Source: Thermohalobaculum sp050043005
GTDB lineage: Bacteria; Pseudomonadota; Alphaproteobacteria; Rhodobacterales; Rhodobacteraceae
Direction: 5' to 3'
Length of the DNA stretch: 64,000 nt
Assembly (NCBI GenBank): GCA_050043005.1
Contig: JBHJIZ010000005.1
Span: forward strand, 7,400 to 71,399
Positions 19,275-28,412 of this stretch are shown piece by piece (within the stretch, counting starts at the first letter, position 1; every line of letters starts with the position of its first letter). The translations under genes were made by a program, and so were the position numbers. The notes under the pieces were generated by a model. That model saw only the letters and a list, made by a program, of their open reading frames with translations, searched no databases and was not told the origin of the DNA.

Positions 19275-20420
19275 TCAACGGTTCACAAATGCGTCGATCC
19301 GGCGGATCCCCTCTTCGATCTCAGCCTCGGTCCTGGCGAAGCTGAATCGCATCGTCCGGTGGCCACGCTCTGGGTCAAAATCCAGTCCCATCGTCGCCGC
19401 GACACCACCCTCGCGCAGCAGGCGAGCCGAGAAGTCCCGGCTGTCGTTGGATAGCTCCGAGATGTCCGCATAAACGTAGAACGCGCCGTCCGCCGGGGCG
19501 ATGTCGCGAAATCCCAGCTTTGGTAGCGCGATCATCAACCGTGCGCGGTTGCGCGCGTAGACGGCTCGGTGACCTTCCAGTTCCTCGGTGGCGTCCAGGG
19601 CGCCCAGTGCTGCGATCTGGCTGGCGTGACTGGGGCAGATAAACAGATTCTGGCTCAGGTTTTCGATGGTCCGGACCAGTTCGGGTGGCACGACCATCCA
19701 GCCAATCCGCCATCCGGTCATGGAAAAGTACTTCGCGAAGCTGTTGATCACGATCACGTCGTCGGTCAGTTCCAGCGCCGAGACAGCGTTCTCCCCATAA
19801 GTCAGACCGTGATAGATCTCGTCCGAAATGAACGACACGCCACGCGCGGCGCACCAGTTCACCAGAGCTTGAAGATCCGGTCGCGACAGCATTGTACCGG
19901 TCGGATTGGCCGGACTCGCAACGAGCAGACCTTCAAGATTTGCCTCAGAGTCAAGCAGTTGCGGCGTGGGTTGAAATCCTGTCTCAAGCGTCGCTTCGAC
20001 CCGCACGACCTCCAGATCCAGAGCCCGCAGAATATTGCGGTACGCCGGATATCCAGGGTCGGCCAGGGCGACGCGGTCCCCGGCATCGAACAAGGCAAGG
20101 AAGGCCAGGATAAAGGCGCAGGACGACCCCGAAGTGACCACGGCGCGCGCCGGATCCAGATCTATCCCGTGCCGGGCCCGGTACAGCCGTGCGATCCCCT
20201 CCCGCAGTTCCGGCAATCCCAGCGCAACCGTATAGCCCATTGGCGCACCGCTGGCGATTTCCGCCGACAACCGGTCCAGCGCGGCCTTTGGCGCAGGCGT
20301 GCCGGGCTGCCCGACCTCCATATGGACAAGGTCGCGTCCCTCGGCCTCGAGCCTTCTGGCATCCTCCATCACATCCATCACGAGAAAAGGTGATATCTGG
20401 CTGCGTCTTGAAGCGTGCAC
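19275..20420 (-). CDS. Class I/II pyridoxal-phosphate aminotransferase
   Basis: This 381-residue fold-type I PLP enzyme belongs to the aspartate aminotransferase superfamily and transfers an amino group between an amino acid and a 2-oxo acid in the cytoplasm. The Schiff-base lysine is in NSFAKYFSMTGWRIGW; other signatures are HMEVGQPG near residue 32, GYTVALGLPELREGIA, SPANPTGT and FISDEIYHGLTYG. The GTG at 20418-20420 is chosen because it gives the family's usual beginning (HASRRSQISPFLVMDVM) after an AAGGGC sequence. The donor amino acid is not predictable. The gene is convergent with rne and divergent from the M48 protease gene. Confidence 0.85.
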   Translation of the reverse strand: MHASRRSQISPFLVMDVMEDARRLEAEGRDLVHMEVGQPGTPAPKAALDRLSAEIASGAPMGYTVALGLPELREGIARLYRARHGIDLDPARAVVTSGSSCAFILAFLALFDAGDRVALADPGYPAYRNILRALDLEVVRVEATLETGFQPTPQLLDSEANLEGLLVASPANPTGTMLSRPDLQALVNWCAARGVSFISDEIYHGLTYGENAVSALELTDDVIVINSFAKYFSMTGWRIGWMVVPPELVRTIENLSQNLFICPSHASQIAALGALDATEELEGHRAVYARNRARLMIALPKLGFRDIAPADGAFYVYADISELSNDSRDFSARLLREGGVAATMGLDFDPERGHRTMRFSFARTEAEIEEGIRRIDAFVNR

Positions 20421-20505
20421 GGTGATTGCCCTTGTAAACCGGAACAGTATGCTCACCTCAGTCCGTATCACATCCGGGCCATGGTGACAGGCAGGAGCGC
20501 AGAAC

Positions 20506-21837
20506 GTGAGAGCAATCAGGTCGACCCTTGCTATTCTCGCCGTGTTCACCGCATGCATCATGTCCGGCGCCGCCGATGCGCGATCGTTGATCCGCGACGC
20601 TGAGATCGAGCGCACGCTGAAGGGGATGTCCGCGCCGATCTTCCAGGCCGCCGGGCTCACACCCAGCACCGTCGACCTCTACATAATCAATGATCGCAGC
20701 CTGAACGCCTTTGTCACTGGCGGGCGAAATATCTTTCTTCACACGGGCTTGCTGATGGATCTTGATACTCCAGAAGAGGTCCTGGGGGTCATTGCGCACG
20801 AAACCGGTCACATCTCGGGCGGACATGAAGCCCGGCGCGCGATCAACTTTCGCAACGCGCGGGGACCAGCGCTGGTCGGCTTGCTGCTCGGGATTGCTGC
20901 GGGCGTCGCGGGCGGCGGAGATGCAGGCGTAGCCCTTGCCGCAGGCTCGCAGGGCGCCATCCAGCGATCGCTTCTGAAGTTCAATCGGGCGGAAGAGGCC
21001 TCGGCCGATCAGGCCGGAATATCCTATCTCACGCGTGCCGGGATCGATCCGATCGGCCTGCTGCGGGTCATCGAACGGTTTCGCGGGCAGGAAGTCCTGT
21101 CCATCGGCAATCTCGACCCCTACGTTCTGACACACCCGCTCGGCACGGAACGGATGTCCTTGCTCGAGCGGCGTGTCGCAGAGCGGCGCGACACCACTTT
21201 TCCGCCGAATCCCGACCGTGAGTACTGGTTCGACCGCATGCAGGCGAAGCTGAAGGGCTTCCTGCGCAGCCCCGAGCGTGTTCTCGAGAGGCTCGCCGAA
21301 CTTCCGGACTCCGAGATGGTGCTCTACGAAAAGGCCATCGCGCTTCATCGAGTGCCTGATCCCGCTGGTGCAGTGGGCACCATGGATCGCCTGCTGGCGC
21401 TGAAGCCGAACGACGCTTTCTACATCGAACTCAAGGGACAGATCCTGCTGGAATCGGGGAGAGCAGCACAGGCCCTGCCCTATTATCGCCGGGCCGTGAG
21501 CCTCGCGCCAAACGAGCCTCTGATCAAAGCAGGCTTGGGCCGTAACCTGCTTCAACTGCGCACGCCGGGCACCGCTGCCGAGGCGCTCGACGTCTTGCAA
21601 GACGCCCGTTCGGATGACCTCGCAGATGCGTCCGTGCTGCGCGATCTGGCGACCGCTTACGAGCGCGCTGGCGACACCGGGATGGCGACGCTTGCCACGG
21701 CCGAGCGATATGCCCTTGTCGGGAATGTGAAGAATGCAGTATCGCTCGCCAGACGGGCAGCAGGTATATTGCCCAATGGTTCGCCAGGTTGGCTCAGGGC
21801 ACAGGACATCCTGAAGCTCGATACCGGCAAAGACTGA
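20506..21837 (+). CDS. Periplasmic M48-family metalloprotease with TPR region (BepA/YfgC-like)
   Basis: This 443-residue exported protein has an N-terminal signal peptide (cleavage near ADA-RS, residue 25). The M48 zinc protease domain contains HETGH near residue 98 and the downstream EEASADQAG segment carrying the third zinc ligand. The C-terminal half (about residues 250-440) is a set of tetratricopeptide-like helices. The architecture matches BepA/YfgC, which checks outer-membrane beta-barrel assembly; function by analogy. The start is a GTG with AGGAG about 11 bases upstream. The DsbA-like gene starts 18 bases after its stop, suggesting an operon for envelope protein quality control. Confidence 0.86.
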   Translation: MRAIRSTLAILAVFTACIMSGAADARSLIRDAEIERTLKGMSAPIFQAAGLTPSTVDLYIINDRSLNAFVTGGRNIFLHTGLLMDLDTPEEVLGVIAHETGHISGGHEARRAINFRNARGPALVGLLLGIAAGVAGGGDAGVALAAGSQGAIQRSLLKFNRAEEASADQAGISYLTRAGIDPIGLLRVIERFRGQEVLSIGNLDPYVLTHPLGTERMSLLERRVAERRDTTFPPNPDREYWFDRMQAKLKGFLRSPERVLERLAELPDSEMVLYEKAIALHRVPDPAGAVGTMDRLLALKPNDAFYIELKGQILLESGRAAQALPYYRRAVSLAPNEPLIKAGLGRNLLQLRTPGTAAEALDVLQDARSDDLADASVLRDLATAYERAGDTGMATLATAERYALVGNVKNAVSLARRAAGILPNGSPGWLRAQDILKLDTGKD

Positions 21838-21855
21838 GATCGGGAGCTTCGCAGC

Positions 21856-22617
21856 ATGCGCCTTACGCTGATGTCACTTGCACTGGCCGCAACGGCCCTG
21901 TTCCCCGCGGCTCTTCCCGCCGCGGATCTGGACTTCCAGGAGATGAGCGCGTCCGAAAGGGCCGCGTTTCGCAACGAAGTGCGCAACTACCTGCTGGAGA
22001 ACCCCGAGGTTATCTTCGAAGCGATCCAGATTCTGGAACAGCGCCGCAACATGGCGGCACAGAACGCTGACCGCAATCTGGTTGCAGCGCACGCCGAAGC
22101 GATCTTCGAGGACGGATACTCGTTCGTTGGTGGCAACCCGGATGGCGACGTCACAATGGTCGAATTTCTCGACTACCGGTGCGGCTTCTGCAAGCGCGCA
22201 CACCCGGAAGTGCAGGAAGTGCTGGACCGCGACCCCAATGTGCGGCTGATCGTGAAGGAGTTCCCGATCCTCGGTCCAGACTCGGTCGCGGCTGGCCGCA
22301 TGGCGCTCGCGGCTCTGGACGTCGATCGCTCGAAATACGAAGATCTCAGCGACGCACTGATGTCCTACAACGGAAATCTGACCGAGCAGGTGGCGTACAA
22401 GATCGCCAGTGGCGTCGGCTATGATATCGCTGAACTCAAGGCCCGCGCAGGCAGTTCTGAAATCGACGACAGGCTTCAAAGTAACTTCGCACTGGCCCAG
22501 GCGTTGAACCTGCAAGGAACACCGGCCTTCATCGTTGGCAATGAGGTGATTCGAGGATACCTGCCCGTCGACGAGCTGTTGGGCGCTATTCAGGATGCCC
22601 GGGCCGAGCGTAGCTGA
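21856..22617 (+). CDS. DsbA-family thiol:disulfide interchange protein
   Basis: A 253-residue periplasmic thioredoxin-fold protein. The N-terminal signal peptide ends near residue 23 (LPAADLDF). Residues about 25-80 form a helical N-terminal extension rich in Glu, Arg and Asn, as in ScsC/DsbG-like oligomeric members. The redox motif is CGFC at residues 109-112 in a FLDYRCGFCKRAHPE context, and the cis-proline loop is GTPAFIVG near residue 219. It could act as an oxidase or isomerase of disulfides in exported proteins. It follows the M48 protease gene by 18 bases. Confidence 0.88.
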   Translation: MRLTLMSLALAATALFPAALPAADLDFQEMSASERAAFRNEVRNYLLENPEVIFEAIQILEQRRNMAAQNADRNLVAAHAEAIFEDGYSFVGGNPDGDVTMVEFLDYRCGFCKRAHPEVQEVLDRDPNVRLIVKEFPILGPDSVAAGRMALAALDVDRSKYEDLSDALMSYNGNLTEQVAYKIASGVGYDIAELKARAGSSEIDDRLQSNFALAQALNLQGTPAFIVGNEVIRGYLPVDELLGAIQDARAERS

Positions 22618-22742
22618 CGGGCCACTTGACCCATCTTCACTGTTTGTCGGCGCCCGTCCGACAGCGTGAACCAGCGTACCCTAAAGCCCGGATATGTAAC
22701 GCCTTTGGCGGGCGGAAAAGCCATGCCAATCACCGCAATTCT

Positions 22743-22770
22743 TTGACCCAGCGCGTATTTTGCTTATAAG
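22743..22770 (+). promoter_or_regulatory. Probable accB promoter
   Basis: TTGACC (22743-22748) and TATAAG (22765-22770) are separated by 16 bases, about 75 bases before the accB start. It resembles a sigma-70 promoter and is the best candidate in the 230-base gap after the DsbA-like gene. Confidence 0.45.
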
Positions 22771-22847
22771 CGCCGAAAATTGTCCGCGCGTGGCAACACC
22801 GATGCCCCGGCGCCGCTGGACACATCCGATCGGGGAGACAGACGCAG

Positions 22848-23342
22848 GTGAGCAAAAGCACGGAACAGGATATCGCGTTCATCCAGGCTCTCGCAGACCT
22901 GCTGAATAACTCCGACCTTGCCGAGATCGAGGTCGAGCGCGAATACGGCCAGGACGATGAACTGAAGGTACGCCTTTCCCGGGCGTCAACCGCCCCGGTT
23001 CAGCACATCAGCGCACCGGCGCCTGCATCGATCGCTGTCGCACCGGCTCCCGCTGCCGTGGTTGCACCAGCCGCCCTGGCACCTGCTGACAGCGCGGGGC
23101 CTGACCTGACGAATGCCGTAACTGCGCCGATGGTCGGAACCGTCTATCTGGCGCCCGAACCGGGCTCGGACAACTTCGTGTCCCCCGGTGACGATGTCAG
23201 CGAGGGCGAGACGATCCTGATTATCGAAGCCATGAAGACGATGAATTCGATCCCGGCACCGCGCTCGGGCCGCGGTCGGTCAATTCTGGTGGAGAATGCC
23301 GAGCCGGTGGAGTTCGGCGAACCGCTCGTGATCATCGAGTAA
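22848..23342 (+). CDS. accB: Biotin carboxyl carrier protein of acetyl-CoA carboxylase
   Basis: AccB carries biotin between the carboxylase and transferase parts of acetyl-CoA carboxylase, the first committed step of fatty acid synthesis. The 164-residue protein has an N-terminal helical region, a flexible Ala/Pro-rich linker (about residues 46-88), and a C-terminal biotinyl domain with the biotinylation motif EAMKTMN, the modified lysine being residue 130. The start is GTG at 22848. The sequence GACAGACGCAG directly precedes both this start and the accC start. The accC gene begins 17 bases after the stop, so the two form an operon. Confidence 0.95.
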   Translation: MSKSTEQDIAFIQALADLLNNSDLAEIEVEREYGQDDELKVRLSRASTAPVQHISAPAPASIAVAPAPAAVVAPAALAPADSAGPDLTNAVTAPMVGTVYLAPEPGSDNFVSPGDDVSEGETILIIEAMKTMNSIPAPRSGRGRSILVENAEPVEFGEPLVIIE

Positions 23343-23359
23343 CCGCCGGACAGACGCAG

Positions 23360-24715
23360 ATGTTCAAGAAAATCCTGCTCGCCACCCGCGGAGAGCTTGC
23401 CCTTCGCGTGATCCGCGCCGCGCGAGAGATGGGCATCTCCACCGTCGCGATCCATTCGACGGTCGATGCGGATGCGATGCACGTCCGCCTCGCGGACCAA
23501 AGCGTCTGTGTCGGGCCACCTGCGTCCCTGCAGAGCTATCTCAACCAGCCAGCGATCCTGACGGCCTGCGAGATCACCGGCGCTGAAGCTGTCCACCCGG
23601 GTTATGGGTTCCTGTCCGAGAACGCTGGGTTTGCCGAGATTGTCGAGGAAAGCGGCCTCGCGTGCATCGGTCCAACAGCCGACCACATCAGGGTCATGGG
23701 GGACAAGATCGCCGCAAAAGACACGATGAAGCGCCTTGGCGTCCCATGTGTTCCCGGCTCGGACGGTGGCGTCGCAGACGTCGACGAGGCGCTGAAGGTC
23801 GCGGCCGACATCGGCTATCCGGTTCTGGTCAAGGCGGCAGCCGGTGGCGGTGGCCGTGGTATGAAGGTCGCGATGACCGAGAGCGATCTGGCACCCGCCT
23901 TCAGCTCCGCACGTGCCGAGGCCAAGGCGGCCTTCGGTGACGACGCAGTCTATCTCGAGAAGTACCTCGGGACGCCGCGTCATATCGAGGTTCAGGTCGT
24001 CGCGGACATGCACGGGAACGCCTGTCACCTGGGCGAGCGCGACTGTTCCTTGCAGCGCCGGCACCAGAAAGTATTCGAAGAAGCACCATCACCTGTGATC
24101 GACGCGGATACGCGTGCGCAAATTGGCAAAACCTGCGCCGATGCGATCGGACAGATGGGGTATCGCGGCGTCGGCACGATCGAATTCCTTTACGAGAATG
24201 GCGAGTTCTATTTCATCGAGATGAACACCCGGCTGCAGGTCGAGCACCCTGTCACCGAAACGGTGTACGGCGTTGATCTTGTCCGGGAACAGATCCGCAT
24301 CGCCTGTGGTCTGCCACTCAGTTTCCGGCAGGACGATCTGGTTCCGCACGGGCATTCGATTGAATGCCGGATCAATGCGGAATCGATCCCGTCCTTTGCG
24401 CCAGCCCCGGGTCTCATCACGACCTATCACGCACCCGGAGGACTCGGTGTGCGCATGGACTCGCACATCTATGCCGGGTACCGCGTGCCCCCCAACTACG
24501 ACAGCCTGATCGGCAAGCTGATTGTGGCTGGCGCTGACCGCGCAGACTGTCTGATGCGTTTGCGCCGCGCCCTGGGCGAGGTCATCATCGGCGGAATCGA
24601 CACGACGTTGCCGCTGTTCGAAGCGCTTCTTGATAACCCCGATCTCGTTGCAGGCGACTACAACATCCACTGGCTCGAAGAATGGCTCGAGACGTGGAAC
24701 GATCGCGCGACCTAG
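23360..24715 (+). CDS. accC: Biotin carboxylase subunit of acetyl-CoA carboxylase
   Basis: AccC uses ATP and bicarbonate to carboxylate the biotin on AccB. The 451-residue protein has the usual ATP-grasp layout: N-terminal domain beginning MFKKILLATRGELALRVIRA, glycine-rich loop KAAAGGGGRGMK (about residues 157-168), the FIEMNTRLQVEHPVTE motif with metal-binding Glu and catalytic residues (about 280-295), and a C-terminal domain with ECRINAE. In the first motif most homologues read ANRGE where this one has ATRGE. It is co-transcribed with accB and is followed by aat. The stop is TAG. Confidence 0.96.
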   Translation: MFKKILLATRGELALRVIRAAREMGISTVAIHSTVDADAMHVRLADQSVCVGPPASLQSYLNQPAILTACEITGAEAVHPGYGFLSENAGFAEIVEESGLACIGPTADHIRVMGDKIAAKDTMKRLGVPCVPGSDGGVADVDEALKVAADIGYPVLVKAAAGGGGRGMKVAMTESDLAPAFSSARAEAKAAFGDDAVYLEKYLGTPRHIEVQVVADMHGNACHLGERDCSLQRRHQKVFEEAPSPVIDADTRAQIGKTCADAIGQMGYRGVGTIEFLYENGEFYFIEMNTRLQVEHPVTETVYGVDLVREQIRIACGLPLSFRQDDLVPHGHSIECRINAESIPSFAPAPGLITTYHAPGGLGVRMDSHIYAGYRVPPNYDSLIGKLIVAGADRADCLMRLRRALGEVIIGGIDTTLPLFEALLDNPDLVAGDYNIHWLEEWLETWNDRAT

Positions 24716-24780
24716 CCCGGCACCCACCGCGACAAGACGGACGTTACGAAGTTGTGGTTTTCACATAGTATGATGAGCGT

Positions 24781-25440
24781 ATGAAAGACGGTGACGCCGA
24801 CGATCTCGAACTGACGCCGGAGCTGGTCCTGCGGGCTTACGGGGCCGGCGTGTTCCCGATGTCCGACAGTGCAGAAGCGGAGTCGCTGTATTGGGTTGAT
24901 CCGCGCAAACGCGGGATCCTGCCTCTCAATGGCTTTCACCTCTCAAGAAGCCTTCGTAAGCGACTGATGCGTCACGATTATCGCGTGCGGATTGATACAG
25001 CCTTCGTCGATGTCCTCGACGCCTGTGCCGATCGGCCAGAAACCTGGATCAACGCCCAGATCCGCGATCTTTTCATCCGCCTGCACCACATGGGTTACGC
25101 GCATTCAGTCGAAGTCTGGCAAAACGATCAGCTTCGCGGAGGTCTCTATGGCCTCAGACTCGGCGCGGCATTCTTTGGCGAAAGCATGTTCAGCGGCATG
25201 CGTGACGGCTCGAAGATCGCTCTGGCCTGGTTGGTTGCTCGCTTGAAGGCCGGGGGCTTTTCGTTGCTGGATACCCAGTTCACGACGCAGCATCTAGAGA
25301 ATATGGGCGCACGCCTTGTGCCCCGTGCCCACTATCACGAGTTGCTTCAAAGGGCGTTGTCCCGGCGCGGAAACTTCTATTCGTTGACCGCCGACACCGC
25401 GCCTGCGGACATCGTGCAGCTGATCACCCAGAGATCGTAG
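24781..25440 (+). CDS. aat: Leucyl/phenylalanyl-tRNA-protein transferase
   Basis: Aat transfers Leu or Phe from charged tRNA to the N-terminal Arg or Lys of proteins, creating N-degrons for ClpS/ClpAP. The 219-residue cytoplasmic protein shows family signatures: LRAYGAGVFPM near residue 18, YWVDPRKRGILPL, VEVWQNDQLRGGLYGLRLGA, FFGESMFS, and LLDTQFTTQHLENMGA. Its 3' end overlaps the end of the convergent DUF2155 gene by 64 bases. It sits beside accBC. The stop is TAG. Confidence 0.95.
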   Translation: MKDGDADDLELTPELVLRAYGAGVFPMSDSAEAESLYWVDPRKRGILPLNGFHLSRSLRKRLMRHDYRVRIDTAFVDVLDACADRPETWINAQIRDLFIRLHHMGYAHSVEVWQNDQLRGGLYGLRLGAAFFGESMFSGMRDGSKIALAWLVARLKAGGFSLLDTQFTTQHLENMGARLVPRAHYHELLQRALSRRGNFYSLTADTAPADIVQLITQRS

Positions 25441-26297
25441 CGCGGGTGGTCGAGCGCTGATAACGCCGGGCTCTCGGCAAACATCCAGCCCGTGAAATCA
25501 GGCTCGCCGTCGATGTTCCGGGTGTCCCGGACGTTCAAGAACGCCATAACCCCGTGCGATGCATTGCTTTCCGGCGACCGGCACGCGTCAAGATGGACAA
25601 CCAGACGATCGATCTGGCGCGTCTCACCCGCGAGCAACTCGAACGTCACCGTCTGACCTGTCATCTTGTCGAGTTGGCGCAATCGCGCCCCGGTCTTGAT
25701 CTCGGTGTCGACCGAAGCGATCGGGATCGCAAAACTTCGATCCGTGTTCAGCGTCTCTTCGCCCTTGGGCGCGACCTTGAAACGCCGGGTCCGCTCGCGT
25801 AGCCAGCGTGGCTTGCCGTCCTGATCTTCGGTCTCTTCGGCCGGTTCGGCATCTTCGCGGACCGGCGATTCCGTCGTTGAGCCGTCTCGATCACCGGTGC
25901 CCTCTGGCGTGAGCACCCGGATCTTCGGTGTATCGGCATCATCGGTCGTCTCGGGCAAGGCCACCGCGGTCGTCGGATCGGATTGCAGTGCCAACTGCTC
26001 TTCGGACAACGAAAAAACAGCCCCTGTCCCGACCGCCCCCTCTGTCAGATCCGCAAGTGGGTCTTTCGGTTCCGCTTCACCAATTGGCGCAAGCGTGGAC
26101 GTCTCGCTGGTCGAGCCAGCCGCTTGCGCCTCGTTCGGCTCGACCGCCTGATCATCCAAACGAATGATCTTCGCACGCGGTATAATCACGCGGCTCTCAT
26201 CAATGACTGGAACAGTGTCCTGAGCTATCGCCGGTCCGCCGACCACTTGAACAGATGCGGCGCAGATACCAGCCAAGATATACCGGGCGAGCTGCAC
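25377..26297 (-). CDS. DUF2155 domain-containing exported protein
   Basis: This 306-residue protein has a signal peptide (MQLARYILAGICAASVQVVG, cleavage near AIAQ) and a long acidic, Thr/Pro-rich linker (about residues 40-165). The C-terminal DUF2155 domain (about 195-300) contains RLRQLDKMTGQTVTFELLAG and FTGWMFAESPALSALDHPRY. The domain's role is unknown; it is typical of alphaproteobacteria and sits in this neighbourhood with MlaD-like and NDUFA12 genes. The start is a GTG at 26297, 7 bases after the MlaD-like stop, so these genes are co-transcribed. The acidic linker makes it longer than the bare domain. Its end overlaps aat. Confidence 0.82.
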   Translation of the reverse strand: MQLARYILAGICAASVQVVGGPAIAQDTVPVIDESRVIIPRAKIIRLDDQAVEPNEAQAAGSTSETSTLAPIGEAEPKDPLADLTEGAVGTGAVFSLSEEQLALQSDPTTAVALPETTDDADTPKIRVLTPEGTGDRDGSTTESPVREDAEPAEETEDQDGKPRWLRERTRRFKVAPKGEETLNTDRSFAIPIASVDTEIKTGARLRQLDKMTGQTVTFELLAGETRQIDRLVVHLDACRSPESNASHGVMAFLNVRDTRNIDGEPDFTGWMFAESPALSALDHPRYDLWVISCTMSAGAVSAVNE

Positions 26298-26304
26298 GCG
26301 GCGC

Positions 26305-26748
26305 CTATTCGGAGCCCTGGCCGAACTTCACGACCAGGTCGATTAGGTTGATCGAGCCTTGCGTGAATTCGAACTCAGCGCCGTCCTCGAGCATGAAATC
26401 AGATCCGCCAGGATCCACCGAAATGAAGTTCCCACCCAGAAGGCCTTCAGATGCGATCTTCGCGACCGAGTCTTCCGGGATCTTCACATTGTCCCGGATC
26501 GACATATTCACAGATGCCCGGAAGGTTTCGGGGTTCAGCTCGATCGATGTGACAGAGCCAATCTTGACGCCCGAGATCTGGACATCGCCGCCCAGGCTCA
26601 GGCCCTCGGCCTTGCGGAACTCGGCCCTAAGGTCGTACCCGCCGCCACCCACCGAGACATCTGCGGTGTTGGCGGCATAGACCAGAAAACCGCCCGCTAC
26701 CGCGAGCACCACCGCGCCGATTAGCGTTTCGGCTGCATTGCTGACCAT
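26305..26748 (-). CDS. mlaD: MlaD/MCE-domain lipid transport protein
   Basis: A 147-residue inner-membrane-anchored protein with one N-terminal helix (AAETLIGAVVLAVAGGFLVY) and a periplasmic MCE domain (about residues 35-125, with EFRKAEGLSLGGDVQISGVK and ASEGLLGGNFISVDPG). MlaD binds phospholipid in the Mla pathway that keeps the outer membrane asymmetric. The ATG at 26746-26748 is preceded by GGAG at 7 bases. No mlaE or mlaF gene is present in this window; those partners must be elsewhere. It lies 4 bases after the NDUFA12 gene and 7 before the DUF2155 gene. Confidence 0.86.
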   Translation of the reverse strand: MVSNAAETLIGAVVLAVAGGFLVYAANTADVSVGGGGYDLRAEFRKAEGLSLGGDVQISGVKIGSVTSIELNPETFRASVNMSIRDNVKIPEDSVAKIASEGLLGGNFISVDPGGSDFMLEDGAEFEFTQGSINLIDLVVKFGQGSE

Positions 26749-26752
26749 CAGA

Positions 26753-27133
26753 TCACTCCGGCTGCCAGGCTTCGTAGTCGCCACCGGCGCGCGGGCGCGT
26801 CTCGGGCGTCAGGACACTGCCCGGCGGGCGATAAGCCAGGGCCGTGCCCGTCATGTTTGGGGTGTGGTCTTTTTCCCAGTCCTTGCGCGGCAGTCCGCCA
26901 TCCTCTGGCGGCTCGGCAAAGGTATGGTGCAACCAGCCATGCCAGTCCGGGGAGACAGCACTTGCATCGGCCACGCCATTGTAGATTACCCACCGCCGCT
27001 TTCCGTCGCGTGTCTGGTAAAACTTGTTGCCGGCGTCATCCTCGCCCACCGGCTCACCATTGCGCGCGGTGAACAGGCGGGTGCCGATCGTCTGGCCGTT
27101 CCACCACGTGAAGAACTCTGTCAGAAAGCTCAT
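26753..27133 (-). CDS. NADH:ubiquinone oxidoreductase accessory subunit, NDUFA12 family
   Basis: This 126-residue protein matches the B17.2/NDUFA12 accessory subunit of respiratory complex I, found in alphaproteobacteria and mitochondria on the matrix-side arm. Recognisable segments are FFTWWNGQTIGTRLFT, GNKFYQTRDGKRRWVIYNG and PDWHGWLHHTFAEPP. The ATG at 27131-27133 follows GAGGTCAC. It is the first gene of a run with the MlaD-like and DUF2155 genes (4-base and 7-base gaps), an arrangement not obviously linked to complex I function. The core nuo genes are not in this window. Confidence 0.9.
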   Translation of the reverse strand: MSFLTEFFTWWNGQTIGTRLFTARNGEPVGEDDAGNKFYQTRDGKRRWVIYNGVADASAVSPDWHGWLHHTFAEPPEDGGLPRKDWEKDHTPNMTGTALAYRPPGSVLTPETRPRAGGDYEAWQPE

Positions 27134-27206
27134 GTGACCTCGCGCCGCGTCTCTGCCGACTGTATGACCTGTGCACTGATGCAGGTCCACCCTGCAAGTG
27201 AGGCTT

Positions 27207-28337
27207 CTACAGCGGGTTAATGTCACCCCGGCTCCGTTCAGCCTCGAAGTTTTTAACGTAGGCGTCCAGACGTCCGTTCGCAATCGCGGCTCGAAGACCT
27301 GCCATCAATTCCTGATAGTAATGCAGATTGTGCCAGGTCAGCAGCATCGACGATATGATCTCTTTCGCGCGGAAGACATGGTGCAGGTAAGCCCGGCTGT
27401 AGGACGAGCAGCACGGGCACAGGCAATCCTCGTCCAGCGGACGCGGATCATCCTGGTGCCTCGCGTTCTTCAGGTTGACCACGCCGCGCCGCGTGAACGC
27501 CTGCCCGGTTCGGCCCGAACGAGACGGCAGCACACAGTCGAACATGTCGATCCCACGCCGCACGGCGCCGACGATGGCATCCGGCTTGCCGACACCCATA
27601 TGGTAGCGCGGCTTGTCGTCCGGCAACTGTCCCGGCGCAAAGTCCAGAACGCGGAACATCTCCTCCTGCCCCTCGCCGACCGCCAGACCCCCGACGGCGT
27701 AACCGTCAAACCCGATCGCCGCGAGTTTCTCGGCGCTCTCGCCGCGCAGATCCTCCCACACGGATCCCTGCTGGATGCCGAAGAGTGCATGACCGGGTCG
27801 ATCCCCAAACGCCTCGCGCGAGCGCGACGCCCAGCGCATCGATAGCTGCATCGAGGTCGCAGCGGCGTCCTTCTCCACCGGGTACGGCGTACATTCGTCA
27901 AAGCACATGACGATGTCCGAGCCAAGATCGCGCTGGATCTTCATCGACGTCTCAGGGCTCAGCATGTGACGCGATCCGTCGATGTGCGAGGCGAACTCAA
28001 CCCCCTGCTCGGTCATCTTGCGCAGATCCGTCAGGCTCATCACCTGAAAGCCACCAGAGTCGGTCAGGATCGGCCCGCCCCAGTTCATGAACTTGTGCAG
28101 CCCACCCAACCGCGCAATCCGTTCGGATCCAGGGCGCAACATCAGGTGATAGGTGTTCCCCAGCAGGATATCTGCACCTGTCGCTGCAACGCTGTCGGGA
28201 AGCATCGCCTTGACGGTCGCCGCTGTGCCAACCGGCATGAAGGCAGGTGTCCTGATCGCACCGCGCGTCGTCTGGATCGCGCCGGTGCGGGCCTTGCCGT
28301 CCCGCGCGTGGATCGAAAATCGGAATCTCTCTGTCAT
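27207..28337 (-). CDS. tgt: Queuine tRNA-ribosyltransferase
   Basis: Tgt exchanges guanine 34 of tRNAs with GUN anticodons (Tyr, His, Asn, Asp) for preQ1, the first tRNA-bound step to queuosine. The 376-residue TIM-barrel protein shows the catalytic region DSGGFQVMSL near residue 93, the nucleophile segment IDMFDCVLPSR near residue 264, and the zinc site CLCPCC followed by a distal His (YLHHVF). The gene is divergent from the SufT-like gene. A glutamyl-Q-tRNA(Asp) synthetase gene 3 kb away acts on the same modified nucleoside, making this segment rich in queuosine functions. Confidence 0.96.
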   Translation of the reverse strand: MTERFRFSIHARDGKARTGAIQTTRGAIRTPAFMPVGTAATVKAMLPDSVAATGADILLGNTYHLMLRPGSERIARLGGLHKFMNWGGPILTDSGGFQVMSLTDLRKMTEQGVEFASHIDGSRHMLSPETSMKIQRDLGSDIVMCFDECTPYPVEKDAAATSMQLSMRWASRSREAFGDRPGHALFGIQQGSVWEDLRGESAEKLAAIGFDGYAVGGLAVGEGQEEMFRVLDFAPGQLPDDKPRYHMGVGKPDAIVGAVRRGIDMFDCVLPSRSGRTGQAFTRRGVVNLKNARHQDDPRPLDEDCLCPCCSSYSRAYLHHVFRAKEIISSMLLTWHNLHYYQELMAGLRAAIANGRLDAYVKNFEAERSRGDINPL

Positions 28338-28412
28338 CGGGCCGTTCTAGCCCCCATTTCAAAACGTGCAACGCCACGCTATATGAGGGGCAACAGCAGA
28401 ACGGGATCGCGT

